DNA of 64,000 nt from positions 1 through 64,000 of the forward strand of contig NZ_RWKV01000008.1 of NCBI RefSeq assembly GCF_003993795.1, read 5' to 3'. Under the pieces are notes generated by a model. That model was not told the DNA's origin, did no database searches, and worked only from the letters and a program-made list of their open reading frames with translations. Made by a program: the position numbers and the translations under genes. The DNA comes from Aquabacter cavernae. Lineage in GTDB: Bacteria; Pseudomonadota; Alphaproteobacteria; Rhizobiales; Xanthobacteraceae. This document shows positions 7,924 through 17,510 of this stretch, piece after piece; within the stretch, counting starts at the first letter, position 1, and each line of letters opens with the position of its first letter.

Positions 7924-8640
7924 ATGCAGTTCATCGAGAGCTTTGATCTGACCTCTTTCATCGACAGCTTCGTGAGCCTCGCCGTCGCCTTCGTCCTCGG
8001 CACGGCCATCGGCGCCGAGCGTCAGCTGCGCCAGCGCAGCGCGGGACTGCGCACCGTGGTCCTGGTGTGCGTGGGCGCCTCCGCCTTCGTGGATATCGGC
8101 ATGCGCCTGTGGGAGCATGAGGGCGCGGTGCGCATCATCTCCTATGTGGTGTCGGGCATCGGCTTCCTGGGCGCCGGCGTCATCATGAAGGAGGGCGCCA
8201 ATGTGCGCGGCCTCAACACGGCCGCCACCCTCTGGTCCTCCGCGGCCGTTGGCGCGTGCGCGGGCGTGGACCGCGTGGCGGAAGCCGCCATGATCGCCTT
8301 CTTCATCCTCGCGGTGAATACGCTGTTGAGGCCATTGGTGAATTTCATCAACCGCATCCCCCTCGACGACGGTCTCGCGGAGGCGGAATACCAGGTGCGC
8401 GTCGGGGTCGAGGACGATTATGTGGACGCCGCCCGCGACGCGCTGACAAGCAAGCTCAAGGCCGCGAAGTACCCGGTGGGCAGGGTCACCGTCATGGAGC
8501 GCCCGGATGAATTGTCCGAGGTGGTGGCGACCTTGGTGAGCAGCACGGCCAAGGGGCAGGATCTCGACCGGGTGGCGCAAGAATTGCGTCGGCTGCCCGG
8601 TGTACGCCATGCTCAATGGTCAGCGAGCACAAGTTTCTGA
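7924..8640 (+). CDS. MgtC/SapB-family membrane protein
   Basis: 238 residues. The N-terminal ~140 residues are the MgtC membrane domain with the conserved GTAIGAERQLRQRSAGLRT segment, GIGFLGAGVIMKEG and NTAATLWSSAAVGACAG. A soluble C-terminal ACT-like domain (about 155-238) follows, as in full-length MgtC homologues. MgtC proteins sit in the inner membrane and help bacteria cope with low magnesium, partly by modulating the F-type ATP synthase; many homologues are annotated as Mg2+ uptake ATPase-associated proteins. Six bases separate it from the next gene on the same strand, so they are probably cotranscribed. Confidence 0.88.
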   Translation: MQFIESFDLTSFIDSFVSLAVAFVLGTAIGAERQLRQRSAGLRTVVLVCVGASAFVDIGMRLWEHEGAVRIISYVVSGIGFLGAGVIMKEGANVRGLNTAATLWSSAAVGACAGVDRVAEAAMIAFFILAVNTLLRPLVNFINRIPLDDGLAEAEYQVRVGVEDDYVDAARDALTSKLKAAKYPVGRVTVMERPDELSEVVATLVSSTAKGQDLDRVAQELRRLPGVRHAQWSASTSF

Positions 8641-8646
8641 GGCAGA

Positions 8647-9933
8647 ATGGTTCAGCTTCTTCTTCTTCTTCTGGGCGGCAACCTTATTCGCCGCCGCTGG
8701 TGGGTTATCGGCTGCGCAGGCTTCGTGTGGATGGTGATCGGCGCCCTGTTCTTCGCCGATGCCTTCATCGAGGAAATCCGCATCCCCGTTGCCTATTTCG
8801 CGGCCCCATTGATCATTGACGGGGTCATATCGCTGGCCACCATCTTCCTCTCCCGGCGCTCGCGCATGCTGCGGGCGGTGAAGGGGGGGGTCTTTCTGGC
8901 GGTGGCGACGCTGCTCATCGTCGTGCCCCATCACAGCGCCTTCGCGGTGGCCATGCTGGTGGGCACGTTCCTGAGCCTGGACGGCTTCTGGCGCGCCGGA
9001 AGTGCCGTGGTTGTTCGCTTTCCCGGCTGGCCGCCCTCCTTCGCGAAGGGCGTCTTCGAACTGCTGATGGGCCTGTGGTCGCTCTCGCCCTGGCCCAGCA
9101 ATTACCGCGCGGAAGTGGGCTCCGACGTGGGCCTCCTGCTCATGGTGTCGGCCGCCGGGCTCCTGGGGCTCGCCATGCGGCTGCGCTATATGCCGGCTGA
9201 TACGACCCTCTCCTCCATCCTCTCCACGGGCTGGCCGCAAATGCCCACCACGGCGGAGCTGATGGAGGGGCCGGAAGAGGCGATGGAGCCCTCGCACGCA
9301 CGGCGCGAGACGGCCATGGTCCATGTGTGGACGCCCACCGGCGCCATCCCGCGCCTGCATCACGGCATCGAGCGCTATATCGCCGCCACCGATGCGGAAG
9401 GGCATATCTCCACCGGCCATTCCGCCCTGGAACTGCCGCCCGGCCTCTATATCAGCCACTATCCGGCGCAGGAGATCGAGCAGTCCGCCACCGACTTCGC
9501 CCGCCTGCTGCGCGCGACGCCGGACAATGACGTGGCGGGCGTGTTCCAGCCCAATTATGCCGAGGAAAGCGCGGACTGGTGCCCCTCCAGCTACCAGGTT
9601 CCCATTCACGGCATCGACGCCGCCGCTTTGCGCGCCTTCTGGGGCGAGTACCGGCGCGATACCACCTACAACCTCACCAACCGCAATTGCTCCAGCGCCG
9701 TGGTGAAGGCGCTGGATGCGGGCCTGGAAGGGGTGTTCGCCCCTGTGGTCTCCACCGGCTTCGTGATGGGCCTCATCCTGAGCCCGGAATTCTGGGCGGC
9801 GGGCATGTTGCGGCACCGGGCCACCACCATGGCCTGGACCCCGGGCCTGGTGCTGGACTATGTGCGCGCGCTCTCCAGTGTGCTTGAACGGCTGCCCAAG
9901 CCGGCCGCGACCAAGGTTCCCGGGCAGGGCTGA
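8647..9933 (+). CDS. HdeD-like membrane domain fused to putative permuted papain-fold (YaeF/LRAT-type) domain
   Basis: 428 residues. The first ~190 contain five to six hydrophobic segments in the arrangement of HdeD/DUF308 acid-resistance membrane proteins. The soluble second half carries GHSALEL (His258, Glu262) and, about 90 residues later, TNRNCSSAV (Cys348), the His-then-Cys order of circularly permuted NlpC/P60 (YaeF/YiiX/LRAT-type) hydrolases or acyltransferases. The catalytic assignment rests on those motifs only. Directly downstream of the mgtC-like gene. The fusion suggests a membrane-anchored enzyme acting on lipids, peptides or cell-wall material at the inner membrane. Confidence 0.6.
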   Translation: MVQLLLLLLGGNLIRRRWWVIGCAGFVWMVIGALFFADAFIEEIRIPVAYFAAPLIIDGVISLATIFLSRRSRMLRAVKGGVFLAVATLLIVVPHHSAFAVAMLVGTFLSLDGFWRAGSAVVVRFPGWPPSFAKGVFELLMGLWSLSPWPSNYRAEVGSDVGLLLMVSAAGLLGLAMRLRYMPADTTLSSILSTGWPQMPTTAELMEGPEEAMEPSHARRETAMVHVWTPTGAIPRLHHGIERYIAATDAEGHISTGHSALELPPGLYISHYPAQEIEQSATDFARLLRATPDNDVAGVFQPNYAEESADWCPSSYQVPIHGIDAAALRAFWGEYRRDTTYNLTNRNCSSAVVKALDAGLEGVFAPVVSTGFVMGLILSPEFWAAGMLRHRATTMAWTPGLVLDYVRALSSVLERLPKPAATKVPGQG

Positions 9934-10105
9934 GGATGCGGTGCGGGCGGCCGGGGCCTTGCCGCCGCCGCATTTGCGCCGCAGCGAAGAGGCTTCCGTC
10001 GCGGCGCGCCTGCCGCTACATAGGGGGCGCTGCCCTACCGGGAGCGGAGGACGTGCCTCCCGCCCCGCAGGGCCGAGGTCGCCGCCGACCTTCAGGAGTT
10101 GCCCG

Positions 10106-10999
10106 TTGAACTGGATCTCCAACGTTGTCCGCCCGAAAATCCGTGACTTCCTCGCCCGCCGCGAGGTGCCGGAGAATTTGTGGGTGAAGTGCCCGGAAAC
10201 CGGGCAGATGGTCTTCCACAAGGACCTGGAGGCCAATCTCTTCGTTATTCCGGGCTCGGGCTATCACATGCGCATGGGCGCGGCGGCGCGCCTGAAGGCG
10301 ACGTTCGACGATGCCGCCTATGAAGAGGTGAGCCTTCCCGACGTCGCCACCGACCCGCTGAAGTTCCGCGACGAGCGCCGCTATGCCGACCGCCTGAAGG
10401 ATGCCCGCGCCAAGACCGGCATGCAGGACGCGGTGAAGGTGGGCACGGGCCTGTTGGAGGGCCTGCCCGTCACCATCGCCGTGCAGGACTTCTCCTTCAT
10501 GGGCGGCTCCCTGGGGATGGCCGCGGGCGAGGCGGTGGTGACCGGCCTCCAGACCGCCGCCGCCAAGGGCACGCCCTTCATCATCTTCGCCGCCTCGGGC
10601 GGCGCGCGCATGCAGGAGGGCATCCTGTCCCTCATGCAGATGCCGCGCACCACCGTGGCCATCCAGGAACTGCGCGAGGCGCGCAAGCCCTATATCGTGG
10701 TGCTCACCAACCCCACCACCGGCGGCGTCACCGCCTCCTATGCCATGCTCGGCGACGTGCAGATCTCCGAGCCGGGCGCGCTCATCGGCTTTGCCGGGCC
10801 GCGGGTCATCGAGCAGACCATCCGCGAGAAGCTGCCTGACGGCTTCCAGCGCGCCGAATATCTGCGCGAGCACGGCATGATCGACATGGTGGTCCACCGC
10901 CACCAGATGCGCGAGACGCTGGGCCGCCTCTGCCGCATGCTGGTGAAGGCGCCCGCCGTGCCGCCCAAGGCGCGCCTGCCGCGCCCGGCGACGGCGTGA
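10106..10999 (+). CDS. accD: Acetyl-CoA carboxylase carboxyltransferase subunit beta
   Basis: 297 residues, colinear with Acc[13 protein letters not shown] start, [43 protein letters not shown] and [16 protein letters not shown]. It forms the carboxyltransferase with AccA and makes malonyl-CoA for fatty acid synthesis. The start is a TTG at 10106 with AGGAG seven bases upstream; this gives the family's usual N-terminus, while longer in-frame starts give unrelated sequence. Three of the four cysteines of the E. coli zinc ribbon are absent (only Cys in VKCPETG remains); my recollection is that this is usual in rhizobial AccD. folC follows after 27 bases, the common alphaproteobacterial accD-folC pair. 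Confidence 0.96.
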   Translation: MNWISNVVRPKIRDFLARREVPENLWVKCPETGQMVFHKDLEANLFVIPGSGYHMRMGAAARLKATFDDAAYEEVSLPDVATDPLKFRDERRYADRLKDARAKTGMQDAVKVGTGLLEGLPVTIAVQDFSFMGGSLGMAAGEAVVTGLQTAAAKGTPFIIFAASGGARMQEGILSLMQMPRTTVAIQELREARKPYIVVLTNPTTGGVTASYAMLGDVQISEPGALIGFAGPRVIEQTIREKLPDGFQRAEYLREHGMIDMVVHRHQMRETLGRLCRMLVKAPAVPPKARLPRPATA

Positions 11000-11026
11000 C
11001 CGCCCGCTTGCACCCCTAGGGCCCCC

Positions 11027-12352
11027 ATGGCCACATCATCTCCGACAGCCGGGCCGGACGCCATTCTGGACCGGCTTTCGGCGCTTCACCCCAAGCGCAT
11101 CGACCTGTCGCTGGACCGGGTGCACCGCCTTCTGGCGGCGCTCGGCCATCCCGAAGCGCGCCTGCCGCCCGTGATTCATGTGGCGGGCACCAACGGGAAG
11201 GGCTCCACCATCGCCTTCCTGCGCGCCATGCTGGAGGCGGCGGGGCTGCGGGTGCATGTCTATACCTCGCCCCACCTGGTGCGCTTCAACGAGCGGGTGC
11301 GCCTTGCGGGGCGCCTCGCGGACGACGATGCCCTCATGGCGGCGCTGGAGCGGGCCTCGGCCGCCAATGACGGCGCGCCCATCACGCTGTTCGAGATCAC
11401 CACCGCCGCCGCCTTCCTGCTGTTCGCCGAGACGCCCGCGGACGTGCTGCTGCTGGAAGTGGGGCTGGGCGGGCGGCTCGATGCCACCAATGTGGTGGAG
11501 GCGCCCGCCGCCAGCGTCATCACCCCCGTTTCCATCGACCATGTGGACTTTCTCGGGTCCACGCTGGCCGCGATTGCGGGCGAGAAGGCGGGCATCATCA
11601 AGCGGTTCGCCCCCGTGGTGGTGGCCGAGCAACCTCCCCAGGCCCTGGCGGTGATCGAGCGGGCGGCTGCGCGCGCCCGCGCGCCGCTGTTTGCCTGCGG
11701 CCAGCATTGGCATGTGCATGAGGAGGCCGGGCGGCTGGTCTATTCAGACGAGGACGGGCTGCTGGACCTGCCGCGGCCGCGCCTCGTGGGCGCGCACCAG
11801 ATCGGCAATGCCGGGCTGGCGGTGGCGACGCTGCGCGCCGCCCGCCGCTTCCGCGTGCCCGCGCCCGCGCTGGAGGCGGGCATAAGGGGCGCCGAATGGC
11901 CCGCCCGCATGCAGCGCCTGCCGTCCGGGGCCCTGGTGGCCCGCGCGCCGGAGGGCGCCGAAGTGTGGCTCGACGGGGGGCACAATTCCGGGGGAGGGGC
12001 CGTGGTGGCCGCTGCGCTCGCCGAGCTGGAGGAGCGCTATGCGCGCCCGCTGGTTCTCGTGGCGGGCATGCTGGGCACCAAGGATGCCTCCGGCTTCCTC
12101 TCCCATTTCGTGGGCCTCGCCCGCGAGGTGATCGCCGTTCCTGTGCCCGGAAGCGAAACCGGCATGCCGCCGGAGGCGCTTGCCGCCGCCGCCGGAGCGC
12201 TGGGCCTGTCGGCGTCCGTCGCGCGCGATGTGGGTGCGGCTCTGGACGGCCTGACCGCCTATCCCCTGGACCCGCCGCCGCGCGTGCTCATCTGCGGCTC
12301 GCTCTATCTGGCGGGTGCGGTTCTGGCGGAAAACGGAACGCCGCCGGCCTGA
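11027..12352 (+). CDS. folC: Dihydrofolate synthase / folylpolyglutamate synthase
   Basis: 441 residues of the Mur-ligase-like FolC family. The ATP-binding loop HVAGTNGKGST is near residue 52, followed by YTSPHLVRFNERV, EVGLGGRLDATNVV, ITPVSIDHVDFLG and the C-terminal DGGHNSGGG motif. It adds glutamate to dihydropteroate and lengthens the glutamyl tail of folates in the cytoplasm. Follows accD closely and converges with rpoN, leaving only 25 bases between the two stop codons. Confidence 0.95.
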   Translation: MATSSPTAGPDAILDRLSALHPKRIDLSLDRVHRLLAALGHPEARLPPVIHVAGTNGKGSTIAFLRAMLEAAGLRVHVYTSPHLVRFNERVRLAGRLADDDALMAALERASAANDGAPITLFEITTAAAFLLFAETPADVLLLEVGLGGRLDATNVVEAPAASVITPVSIDHVDFLGSTLAAIAGEKAGIIKRFAPVVVAEQPPQALAVIERAAARARAPLFACGQHWHVHEEAGRLVYSDEDGLLDLPRPRLVGAHQIGNAGLAVATLRAARRFRVPAPALEAGIRGAEWPARMQRLPSGALVARAPEGAEVWLDGGHNSGGGAVVAAALAELEERYARPLVLVAGMLGTKDASGFLSHFVGLAREVIAVPVPGSETGMPPEALAAAAGALGLSASVARDVGAALDGLTAYPLDPPPRVLICGSLYLAGAVLAENGTPPA

Positions 12353-12377
12353 AAGCGGGTTTTTGGGGGCAGGCGTC

Positions 12378-13916
12378 TCAGGCCCCGGCCGATTCCGCCC
12401 GCAAGGCCTGCTTCTCGCGCCGCCGCTGGACCGAGGAGGCGATGTTCATGCTCTCCCGGTACTTCGCGACCGTGCGCCGGGCGATGTCGATGCCATCGAC
12501 TTTCAACTTCTGCACCAGCGTATCGTCCGACAGGATGTCGTCCGGAATTTCCGCGTCGATCAACAGCTTGATGCGGTGGCGCACCGCTTCCGCGGAATGG
12601 GCCTCGCCCCCGCCCGATGCCGCGATGGCGGAGGAGAAGAAGAACTTCATCTCCAGCACCCCGCGCGGGGTGGAGATGTATTTGTTGGAGGTCACCCGCG
12701 AGACCGTGGATTCGTGCATACCGATGGCGTCCGCCACGGTGCGCAGGTTCAGGGGCCGCAAATGGCGGACACCGTGATCGAGGAAGCCTTCCTGCTGGCG
12801 CACGATCTCGCTGGCCACTTTCAGGATGGTGCGGGCGCGCTGGTCCAAAGAGCGGGTGAGCCAGCTCGCGCTTTGCAGGCAATCGGCCAGGAAGCTCTTG
12901 TCGGAGCTTGAGCGGGCGGTGCGCGCCACCGTCGCGTGATAGGTCTGGTTCACCAGAACGCGGGGCAGCGTGTCGGAATTCAGCTCCACCAGCCATCCGC
13001 CCTCGGGCGCGGGACGCACGAACACGTCGGGCACCAGCGGGTGCACCACGCCGGAGCCGAAGACGAGGCCGGGCTTGGGGTCCAGCCGCCGGATCTCGCC
13101 GATCATGTCCGCAAGGTCTTCCGCGTCCACGCCGCAGACCCGCCGCAGCGCGTTGCGGTCGTGGCGCGCCAGCAGGTCGAGATTGGCAAGCAGCGCCTGC
13201 ATGGCGGGATCGCAGCGGTCCTTCTCGCGCAGCTGGATGGCGAGGCACTCGGCCAGCGTGCGCGCCCCGACCCCGGAGGGCTCGAAGGTCTGGATCAGCC
13301 GCAGCACGCTCTCCACCTCGGCCAGTTCCACCTGGAGCAGGTCCGCCACCTGGGCGATATCGCCCGAGAAGTAGCCAGTCTCGTCGATGAGGCCGATGAG
13401 ATTGAGGCCGATGATGCGCCGGGCGGGATCGGTCTCGGCCACCGACAGCTGGGCTTCCAGATGGTCGGCCAGCGTGGTCTGGGTGGCGAGGAAGGCTTCG
13501 GGGTTATAGTCCTCGCCCCGCTCGCCGCCGCCGCTCCAGTCGGAGAGGGTGCCCGAGCCCGAGGACGGGCCTGAACCGCGATCCACGGGGGCATCGTCCG
13601 GGAAGACATTGCCGAGGTCGGTATCGAGGCGGGCTTCCATGGAGGCGCGGCTCTGGTCCTCGCCCGCCTCCATCCAGTCGCCCGGGCGGGCTTCCTCGGT
13701 GACCGGAGCGGGCGGTTCCTCGCGTGCCGCGCCGGGGATTTCGATGTCCGGCTCCTCGCTCACCCGCTCCAGCAGCGGGTTGCGCTCAAGCTCGGCCTCC
13801 ACATAGGCAGCCAACTCCAGGTTGGAGAATTGCAGCAGCTTGATGGCTTGCATCAGCTGCGGCGTCATCACCAAGGACTGGGTCTGGCGGAACTCCATGC
13901 GGGGGCCGAGGGCCAT
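12378..13916 (-). CDS. rpoN: RNA polymerase sigma-54 factor
   Basis: 512 residues. Region I begins with the glutamine- and leucine-rich MEFRQTQSLVMTPQLMQAIK. Regions II-III follow, with the core-binding and DNA-binding HTH segments, and the C-terminal RpoN box ARRTVAKYRE is intact. It directs polymerase to -24/-12 promoters and needs AAA+ activators. One such activator (294-2003) and its promoter are in this window. The gene follows lptB with a 37-base gap, the standard rhizobial order. The usual downstream hpf and ptsN genes are absent here; folC converges instead. Confidence 0.96.
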   Translation of the reverse strand: MALGPRMEFRQTQSLVMTPQLMQAIKLLQFSNLELAAYVEAELERNPLLERVSEEPDIEIPGAAREEPPAPVTEEARPGDWMEAGEDQSRASMEARLDTDLGNVFPDDAPVDRGSGPSSGSGTLSDWSGGGERGEDYNPEAFLATQTTLADHLEAQLSVAETDPARRIIGLNLIGLIDETGYFSGDIAQVADLLQVELAEVESVLRLIQTFEPSGVGARTLAECLAIQLREKDRCDPAMQALLANLDLLARHDRNALRRVCGVDAEDLADMIGEIRRLDPKPGLVFGSGVVHPLVPDVFVRPAPEGGWLVELNSDTLPRVLVNQTYHATVARTARSSSDKSFLADCLQSASWLTRSLDQRARTILKVASEIVRQQEGFLDHGVRHLRPLNLRTVADAIGMHESTVSRVTSNKYISTPRGVLEMKFFFSSAIAASGGGEAHSAEAVRHRIKLLIDAEIPDDILSDDTLVQKLKVDGIDIARRTVAKYRESMNIASSVQRRREKQALRAESAGA

Positions 13917-13953
13917 CAGCCGGTCTCCCCCATGTCAGTGGCGGGTGCGTGCC

Positions 13954-14838
13954 TCATAGGCGGAATTCCTCGCCCAGATAGAGGCGGCGCACGTCGGCGT
14001 TGTTCACCACCGAGTCCCGGTCGCCTTCCATGAGCACCGAGCCGGTATGGATGATGTAGGCGCGGTCGATGAGGCCCAGCGTCTCGCGCACATTGTGGTC
14101 GGTGATCAGCACGCCGATGCCACGGGTGGTCAGGTGGCGCACCAGCGCCTGGATGTCGCCCACCGCGATGGGATCGATGCCCGCGAACGGCTCGTCCAGC
14201 AGCATGAAGGAGGGGCGGCTCGCCAAGGCGCGGGCGATTTCCACGCGCCGCCGCTCGCCGCCCGAGAGCGCGATGGAGGGCGACTTGCGCACATGGGTGA
14301 TCTTGAACTCCTCCAGCAGCGCGTCCACCTCCTCGCGCCGCTTCTTGCGGCTGCGCTCGGTGACTTCCAGCACGGCGAGGATGTTGTCCTCCACGGAGAG
14401 GCCACGGAAGATGGAGGCTTCCTGGGGCAGGTAGCCGATGCCCAGGCGCGCGCGCTGGTACATGGGCATGGGGGTCACGTCGTGCCCCTCCAGCATGATC
14501 CGCCCGGCATCCGCCTTCACGAGGCCGGTGATCATGTAGAAGACCGTGGTCTTGCCCGCGCCGTTCGGCCCCAGCAGGCCGACGGCCTCGCCGCGCCGCA
14601 CGTTCACGCTCACGCCGCGCACCACCTGGCGCCCGCCATAGCTCTTCTTGAGGTCATAGGCGGCGAGCGCCACTTCCTCCTGCACCGCGTGGGGCACGCC
14701 ATAGCCGAGATCGGCACCGGCCTCGTCCTCGAACAGGACTTCCTCCTCGGGCGCGCCATCCCATGCGGGCGCGTCGCTCTCCCCGGAGGAGGCCGCGCGG
14801 GGCCGGGAACGGGAACCGAATAGGCCAAGGACGTTCAA
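13954..14838 (-). CDS. lptB: LPS export ABC transporter ATP-binding protein
   Basis: 294 residues. The ABC core starts near residue 57. Walker A is GPNGAGKTT, the LptB-specific LPQEASIFRGLSVEDNI contains the Q-loop, the signature is LSGGERRR and Walker B is FMLLDEPFAGIDP, followed by the H-loop in TDHNVRET. With LptFG it powers LPS extraction from the inner membrane. The N-terminus carries about 50 extra residues, acidic and low-complexity, compared with E. coli LptB. No better internal start is obvious, because the extension is open and GC-typical; the next possible initiators would truncate the first strand. Confidence 0.94.
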   Translation of the reverse strand: MNVLGLFGSRSRPRAASSGESDAPAWDGAPEEEVLFEDEAGADLGYGVPHAVQEEVALAAYDLKKSYGGRQVVRGVSVNVRRGEAVGLLGPNGAGKTTVFYMITGLVKADAGRIMLEGHDVTPMPMYQRARLGIGYLPQEASIFRGLSVEDNILAVLEVTERSRKKRREEVDALLEEFKITHVRKSPSIALSGGERRRVEIARALASRPSFMLLDEPFAGIDPIAVGDIQALVRHLTTRGIGVLITDHNVRETLGLIDRAYIIHTGSVLMEGDRDSVVNNADVRRLYLGEEFRL

Positions 14839-15203
14839 TGCAACGCCTCCAGTCGCGCGAAGAGGGGAGGCGCGATGCCGCGCGCCTGTCCCTGTCCGCG
14901 ATTGGGTCTGGAGCCTGGTCCGCCGGGCGAATCCCCCCGCCGGGGAACCAGTGGCTCATTCCGGGACAGAGAACGCTTTACCGACCCGCGTGCAGTGCAA
15001 TAAAGTCGGGGCGTGCTCCGAAGGCTGGCACCGTGCCGGATTTTCCAGCACAGCATCAGCCTCAATCGCAGTCAGTTTTTCCTGACTGCGCGATCTTTGC
15101 AACATGCAAAATTCGGGCCGAGTGAAAAAGATTCTCGGCGCGGCGATCCGCCTCGCCCCTTTTGCCCTCTGCGATGGATCTTAAGCCTTGCCGCGGCAGC
15201 GGT
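14839..15203. other. 365-base gene-free stretch between lptA and lptB
   Basis: This gap is much longer than the other spacings in the lpt-rpoN cluster. It contains a 9-bp perfect hairpin (CGCAGTCAG at 15067-15075 with 15082-15090, loop TTTTTC) and AT-richer sequence at 15091-15130. No protein-like frame is convincing. It could hold a separate promoter for lptB-rpoN or an attenuating structure. Confidence 0.5.
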
Positions 15204-15785
15204 TTAGCGGCGCGCCGGGGGTGTGCCTTCCGGCGGCTTCACGCTGCCGGGGACGATCAGGCTTTCCACGCGCCCGCCCTCGATGCGGGAGACGCCCGTG
15301 ATGAGATCCACGGTGAGCTTCTGGCCGCGCACCACGTTCGGCCCCTGGGTGAGCACCACGGGCTTGCCGGTCATGGTGACCGTGTTGGTCTTCATCTCGA
15401 AGATGCCGACATCGCCTGTGGCGGTCTGTTCCTTGGTCTGGACCACGACGCCGCCCTTGGCTTCCAGGCGCTTGATGGAGCTGGTGCTCTGGGGCTGGTT
15501 GTCCATGGGCGCCGCATTGCCCTCATAGAAGACCACCAGTTCCGGGCTGCGCATGGTGGTGTCGCCCTGCACCACCACCACATTGCCCGCGAACACCGCC
15601 ACCTTGTCCTTGTCGCGCACTTCCAGCGTGTTGGAATTGATGCGCACCGGCTGGTCACGGTTGGCGGCGAAGCCCTGGAGGGCGTTGGGCACGTTGCCTG
15701 CCTGCTGGGCGAGGGCCGGGCCCGCCAAAGCGGCGACCAGCAGCGGGAGCGCCAGCGCGAGGGCGGCGGGCTTCGTCGTCTTCAT
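15204..15785 (-). CDS. lptA: LPS transport periplasmic protein LptA (OstA-like)
   Basis: 193 residues. A cleavable signal peptide (AALALALPLLVAALAGPALAQQ) precedes one OstA/LptA domain, seen as NSNTLEVRDKDKVAVFAGNVVVVQGDTTMRS and repeated short beta strands. LptA bridges LptC and LptD in the periplasm and carries LPS across it. The tail is proline/arginine-rich. Its start overlaps the lptC stop by four bases (ATGA), so the two are translationally coupled. Confidence 0.9.
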   Translation of the reverse strand: MKTTKPAALALALPLLVAALAGPALAQQAGNVPNALQGFAANRDQPVRINSNTLEVRDKDKVAVFAGNVVVVQGDTTMRSPELVVFYEGNAAPMDNQPQSTSSIKRLEAKGGVVVQTKEQTATGDVGIFEMKTNTVTMTGKPVVLTQGPNVVRGQKLTVDLITGVSRIEGGRVESLIVPGSVKPPEGTPPARR

Positions 15786-16552
15786 CGTTTCGCTCCGGTG
15801 GGCTTGGCGGGCGCGGGTGCGGGCGTTGCGGCAGGCGTGGCGGGCTGGCCGGCCGGCGGGGTGGCGTTCTGCCGGTCGGGCAGGTCGGTCATGCGGAAGT
15901 CGAGCTGCACATGGCCCTCGAAGAAGGCCCGGTTGCCGCGATCGGTCACGGTCATACGGTCGGCCACCAGCTTTCCGTCCTTATAGGTGAGGATGACGGG
16001 GTTCTGCGTGATGAGCGAGCCCGCCTTGGTGTCCACCTCGGCATCCTTCAGGCGGCCCGCATAGCCCGAGCCGCTGCCCAGATCCACGCCGTTGCGCAGC
16101 CAGATGATCTGGCGCTTGGTGTCCACAGACCCTTCCGGCGACTTCACGGTGGCCCAGTTCTTGTTGGCCAGCTCCATGCGCGCATCCACGTCCGTCAGGT
16201 CCAGCACGTCGGGATTGGTGAGGTCCTGGGAGGCGGTGGAGGCGTTCACGCGATAGGCGCGCCCATCATCGGTGAAGCCGGAGAGCTTGGGCACTTCCAT
16301 GGTGAGCCGGGTGCCGGAGAGGTGCAGCGCCCCCACCTCGAACGGCAGTTCCATCACCGCCGTGAGCTGGCGGGCGATGGGCAGGGCGATGAGCACCACC
16401 AGTCCGACGATCAGCGCCACGGGCAGGGCCCGCTTCACGAAACGCACGAACCGGCTGTGCCGGTGCGCGCGGGCGAAATCCGGGGTGCCGCGCCGGGCGA
16501 AGGTCGAAGCGGTATGCCGGGCGTCGGAGCCCGGCAGGGCGGTCTGCGTCAT
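15782..16552 (-). CDS. lptC: LPS export system protein LptC
   Basis: 256 residues. A short basic N-terminus is followed by one membrane anchor (about 40-62, ALPVALIVGLVVLIALPIA) and a periplasmic beta-jellyroll of LptC type. The C-terminal ~30 residues are proline/alanine-rich (QPATPAATPAPAPAKP), probably a flexible tail. LptC passes LPS from LptBFG to LptA. First gene of the lptC-lptA pair, with an RNase D-like gene 136 bases upstream on the same strand. Confidence 0.88.
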   Translation of the reverse strand: MTQTALPGSDARHTASTFARRGTPDFARAHRHSRFVRFVKRALPVALIVGLVVLIALPIARQLTAVMELPFEVGALHLSGTRLTMEVPKLSGFTDDGRAYRVNASTASQDLTNPDVLDLTDVDARMELANKNWATVKSPEGSVDTKRQIIWLRNGVDLGSGSGYAGRLKDAEVDTKAGSLITQNPVILTYKDGKLVADRMTVTDRGNRAFFEGHVQLDFRMTDLPDRQNATPPAGQPATPAATPAPAPAKPTGAKR

Positions 16553-16688
16553 GAATTCCCTTTGCGCGCGGCGTCAGGATGGGCCGGAACGGGCCTGGAA
16601 CGCAACTCGACGGCAGGTTTCATGCCACCGGGCTCCGGCCAGGGACCGGTAACTGGCGCGCCCGCCCGGCGCCGCGTGGTTCATGGTC

Positions 16689-17309
16689 TCACGAATGCGC
16701 GAAGATATCTTCCTCCGGCCAGCCCTTGAGATCGAGCGCGGCGCGGGTCGGCAGGAACGCGAAGCAGGCCTCGGCCATTTCGGTGCGGCCCTCCCGCTCC
16801 AGCATGGCCTCCAGCTTGTCTTTGCAGGCGTGCAGATAGAGCACGTCTGAGGCAGCATAATGGAGCTGCGCGTCGGACAGCTCCTCGGCGGCCCAGTCGG
16901 AACTCTGCTGCTGCTTGGAGAGGTCCACGCCCAGCAGTTCGCGCACCAGGTCCTTCAAACCGTGGCGGTCCGTATAGGTGCGGGTCAGCCGGGAAGCGAT
17001 CTTGGTGCAGAAGACCGGGCTGGTGGTGACGCCGAACGTGTGGGCCAGCACCGCAATGTCGAAGCGGCCGAAATGGAACAGCTTCACCACATTGGGGTCG
17101 GCCAGCATGCGCACCAGATTGGGCGCGCTGGCAGCGGAGGCGCCGCGCGGGATCTGCACGAGGTCCGCGCTGCCGTCGCCGTTGGAGAGCTGGACGAGGC
17201 AGAGCCGGTCGCGGTGCGGGTTGAGCCCCAGCGTCTCGGTGTCGATGGCCACCACGGGGGCGGCGACGAAATCGGCGGGCAAGTCGCCGCGATGCACGCG
17301 GATGGTCAT
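16689..17309 (-). CDS. rnd: Ribonuclease D-like 3'-5' exonuclease
   Basis: 206 residues, one DEDDy exonuclease domain: AIDTETLGL (Asp23, Glu25), FHFGRFDIAVLAHTF with the second acidic site, and HYAASDVLYLH with the tyrosine and aspartate of motif III. E. coli RNase D (~375 residues) also has HRDC domains; these are missing, as in the short RNase D proteins common in alphaproteobacteria. Expected role is trimming of tRNA and other RNA 3' ends. It lies upstream of lptC on the same strand and may share its promoter. Confidence 0.88.
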   Translation of the reverse strand: MTIRVHRGDLPADFVAAPVVAIDTETLGLNPHRDRLCLVQLSNGDGSADLVQIPRGASAASAPNLVRMLADPNVVKLFHFGRFDIAVLAHTFGVTTSPVFCTKIASRLTRTYTDRHGLKDLVRELLGVDLSKQQQSSDWAAEELSDAQLHYAASDVLYLHACKDKLEAMLEREGRTEMAEACFAFLPTRAALDLKGWPEEDIFAHS

Positions 17310-17510
17310 GGAGGCTTCCGCTTGAAATGGGTCGGGTCCGGCTTTTACCGAAGGGGCGGCGGCCTGTCGATGCCCGCGCGTTGCCGTGTCTTTCTGCCGT
17401 AACGCGCCTGCGTCATGTCGATTGCCGCAGATGGAGCGTGCGCCTGTTGCCCGGCGGGGGCGGCAAGGCCATTCTGGCGCCGTTGCGTATTCGGACGGGG
17501 GATTTTCGTC

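Noticed and set aside
8620-10236. Long open frame on the minus strand opposite the HdeD-like and accD genes
   Set aside because: It mirrors the plus-strand genes, is rich in His, Arg and Gly from GC-rich antisense codons, and has no domain. Similar antisense frames elsewhere (for example 63-2060 and 33252-35309) were left out for the same reason.
10106-10999. Loss of the zinc ribbon in AccD as a novelty
   Set aside because: As far as I recall rhizobial AccD proteins generally lack these cysteines, so it is a lineage trait.
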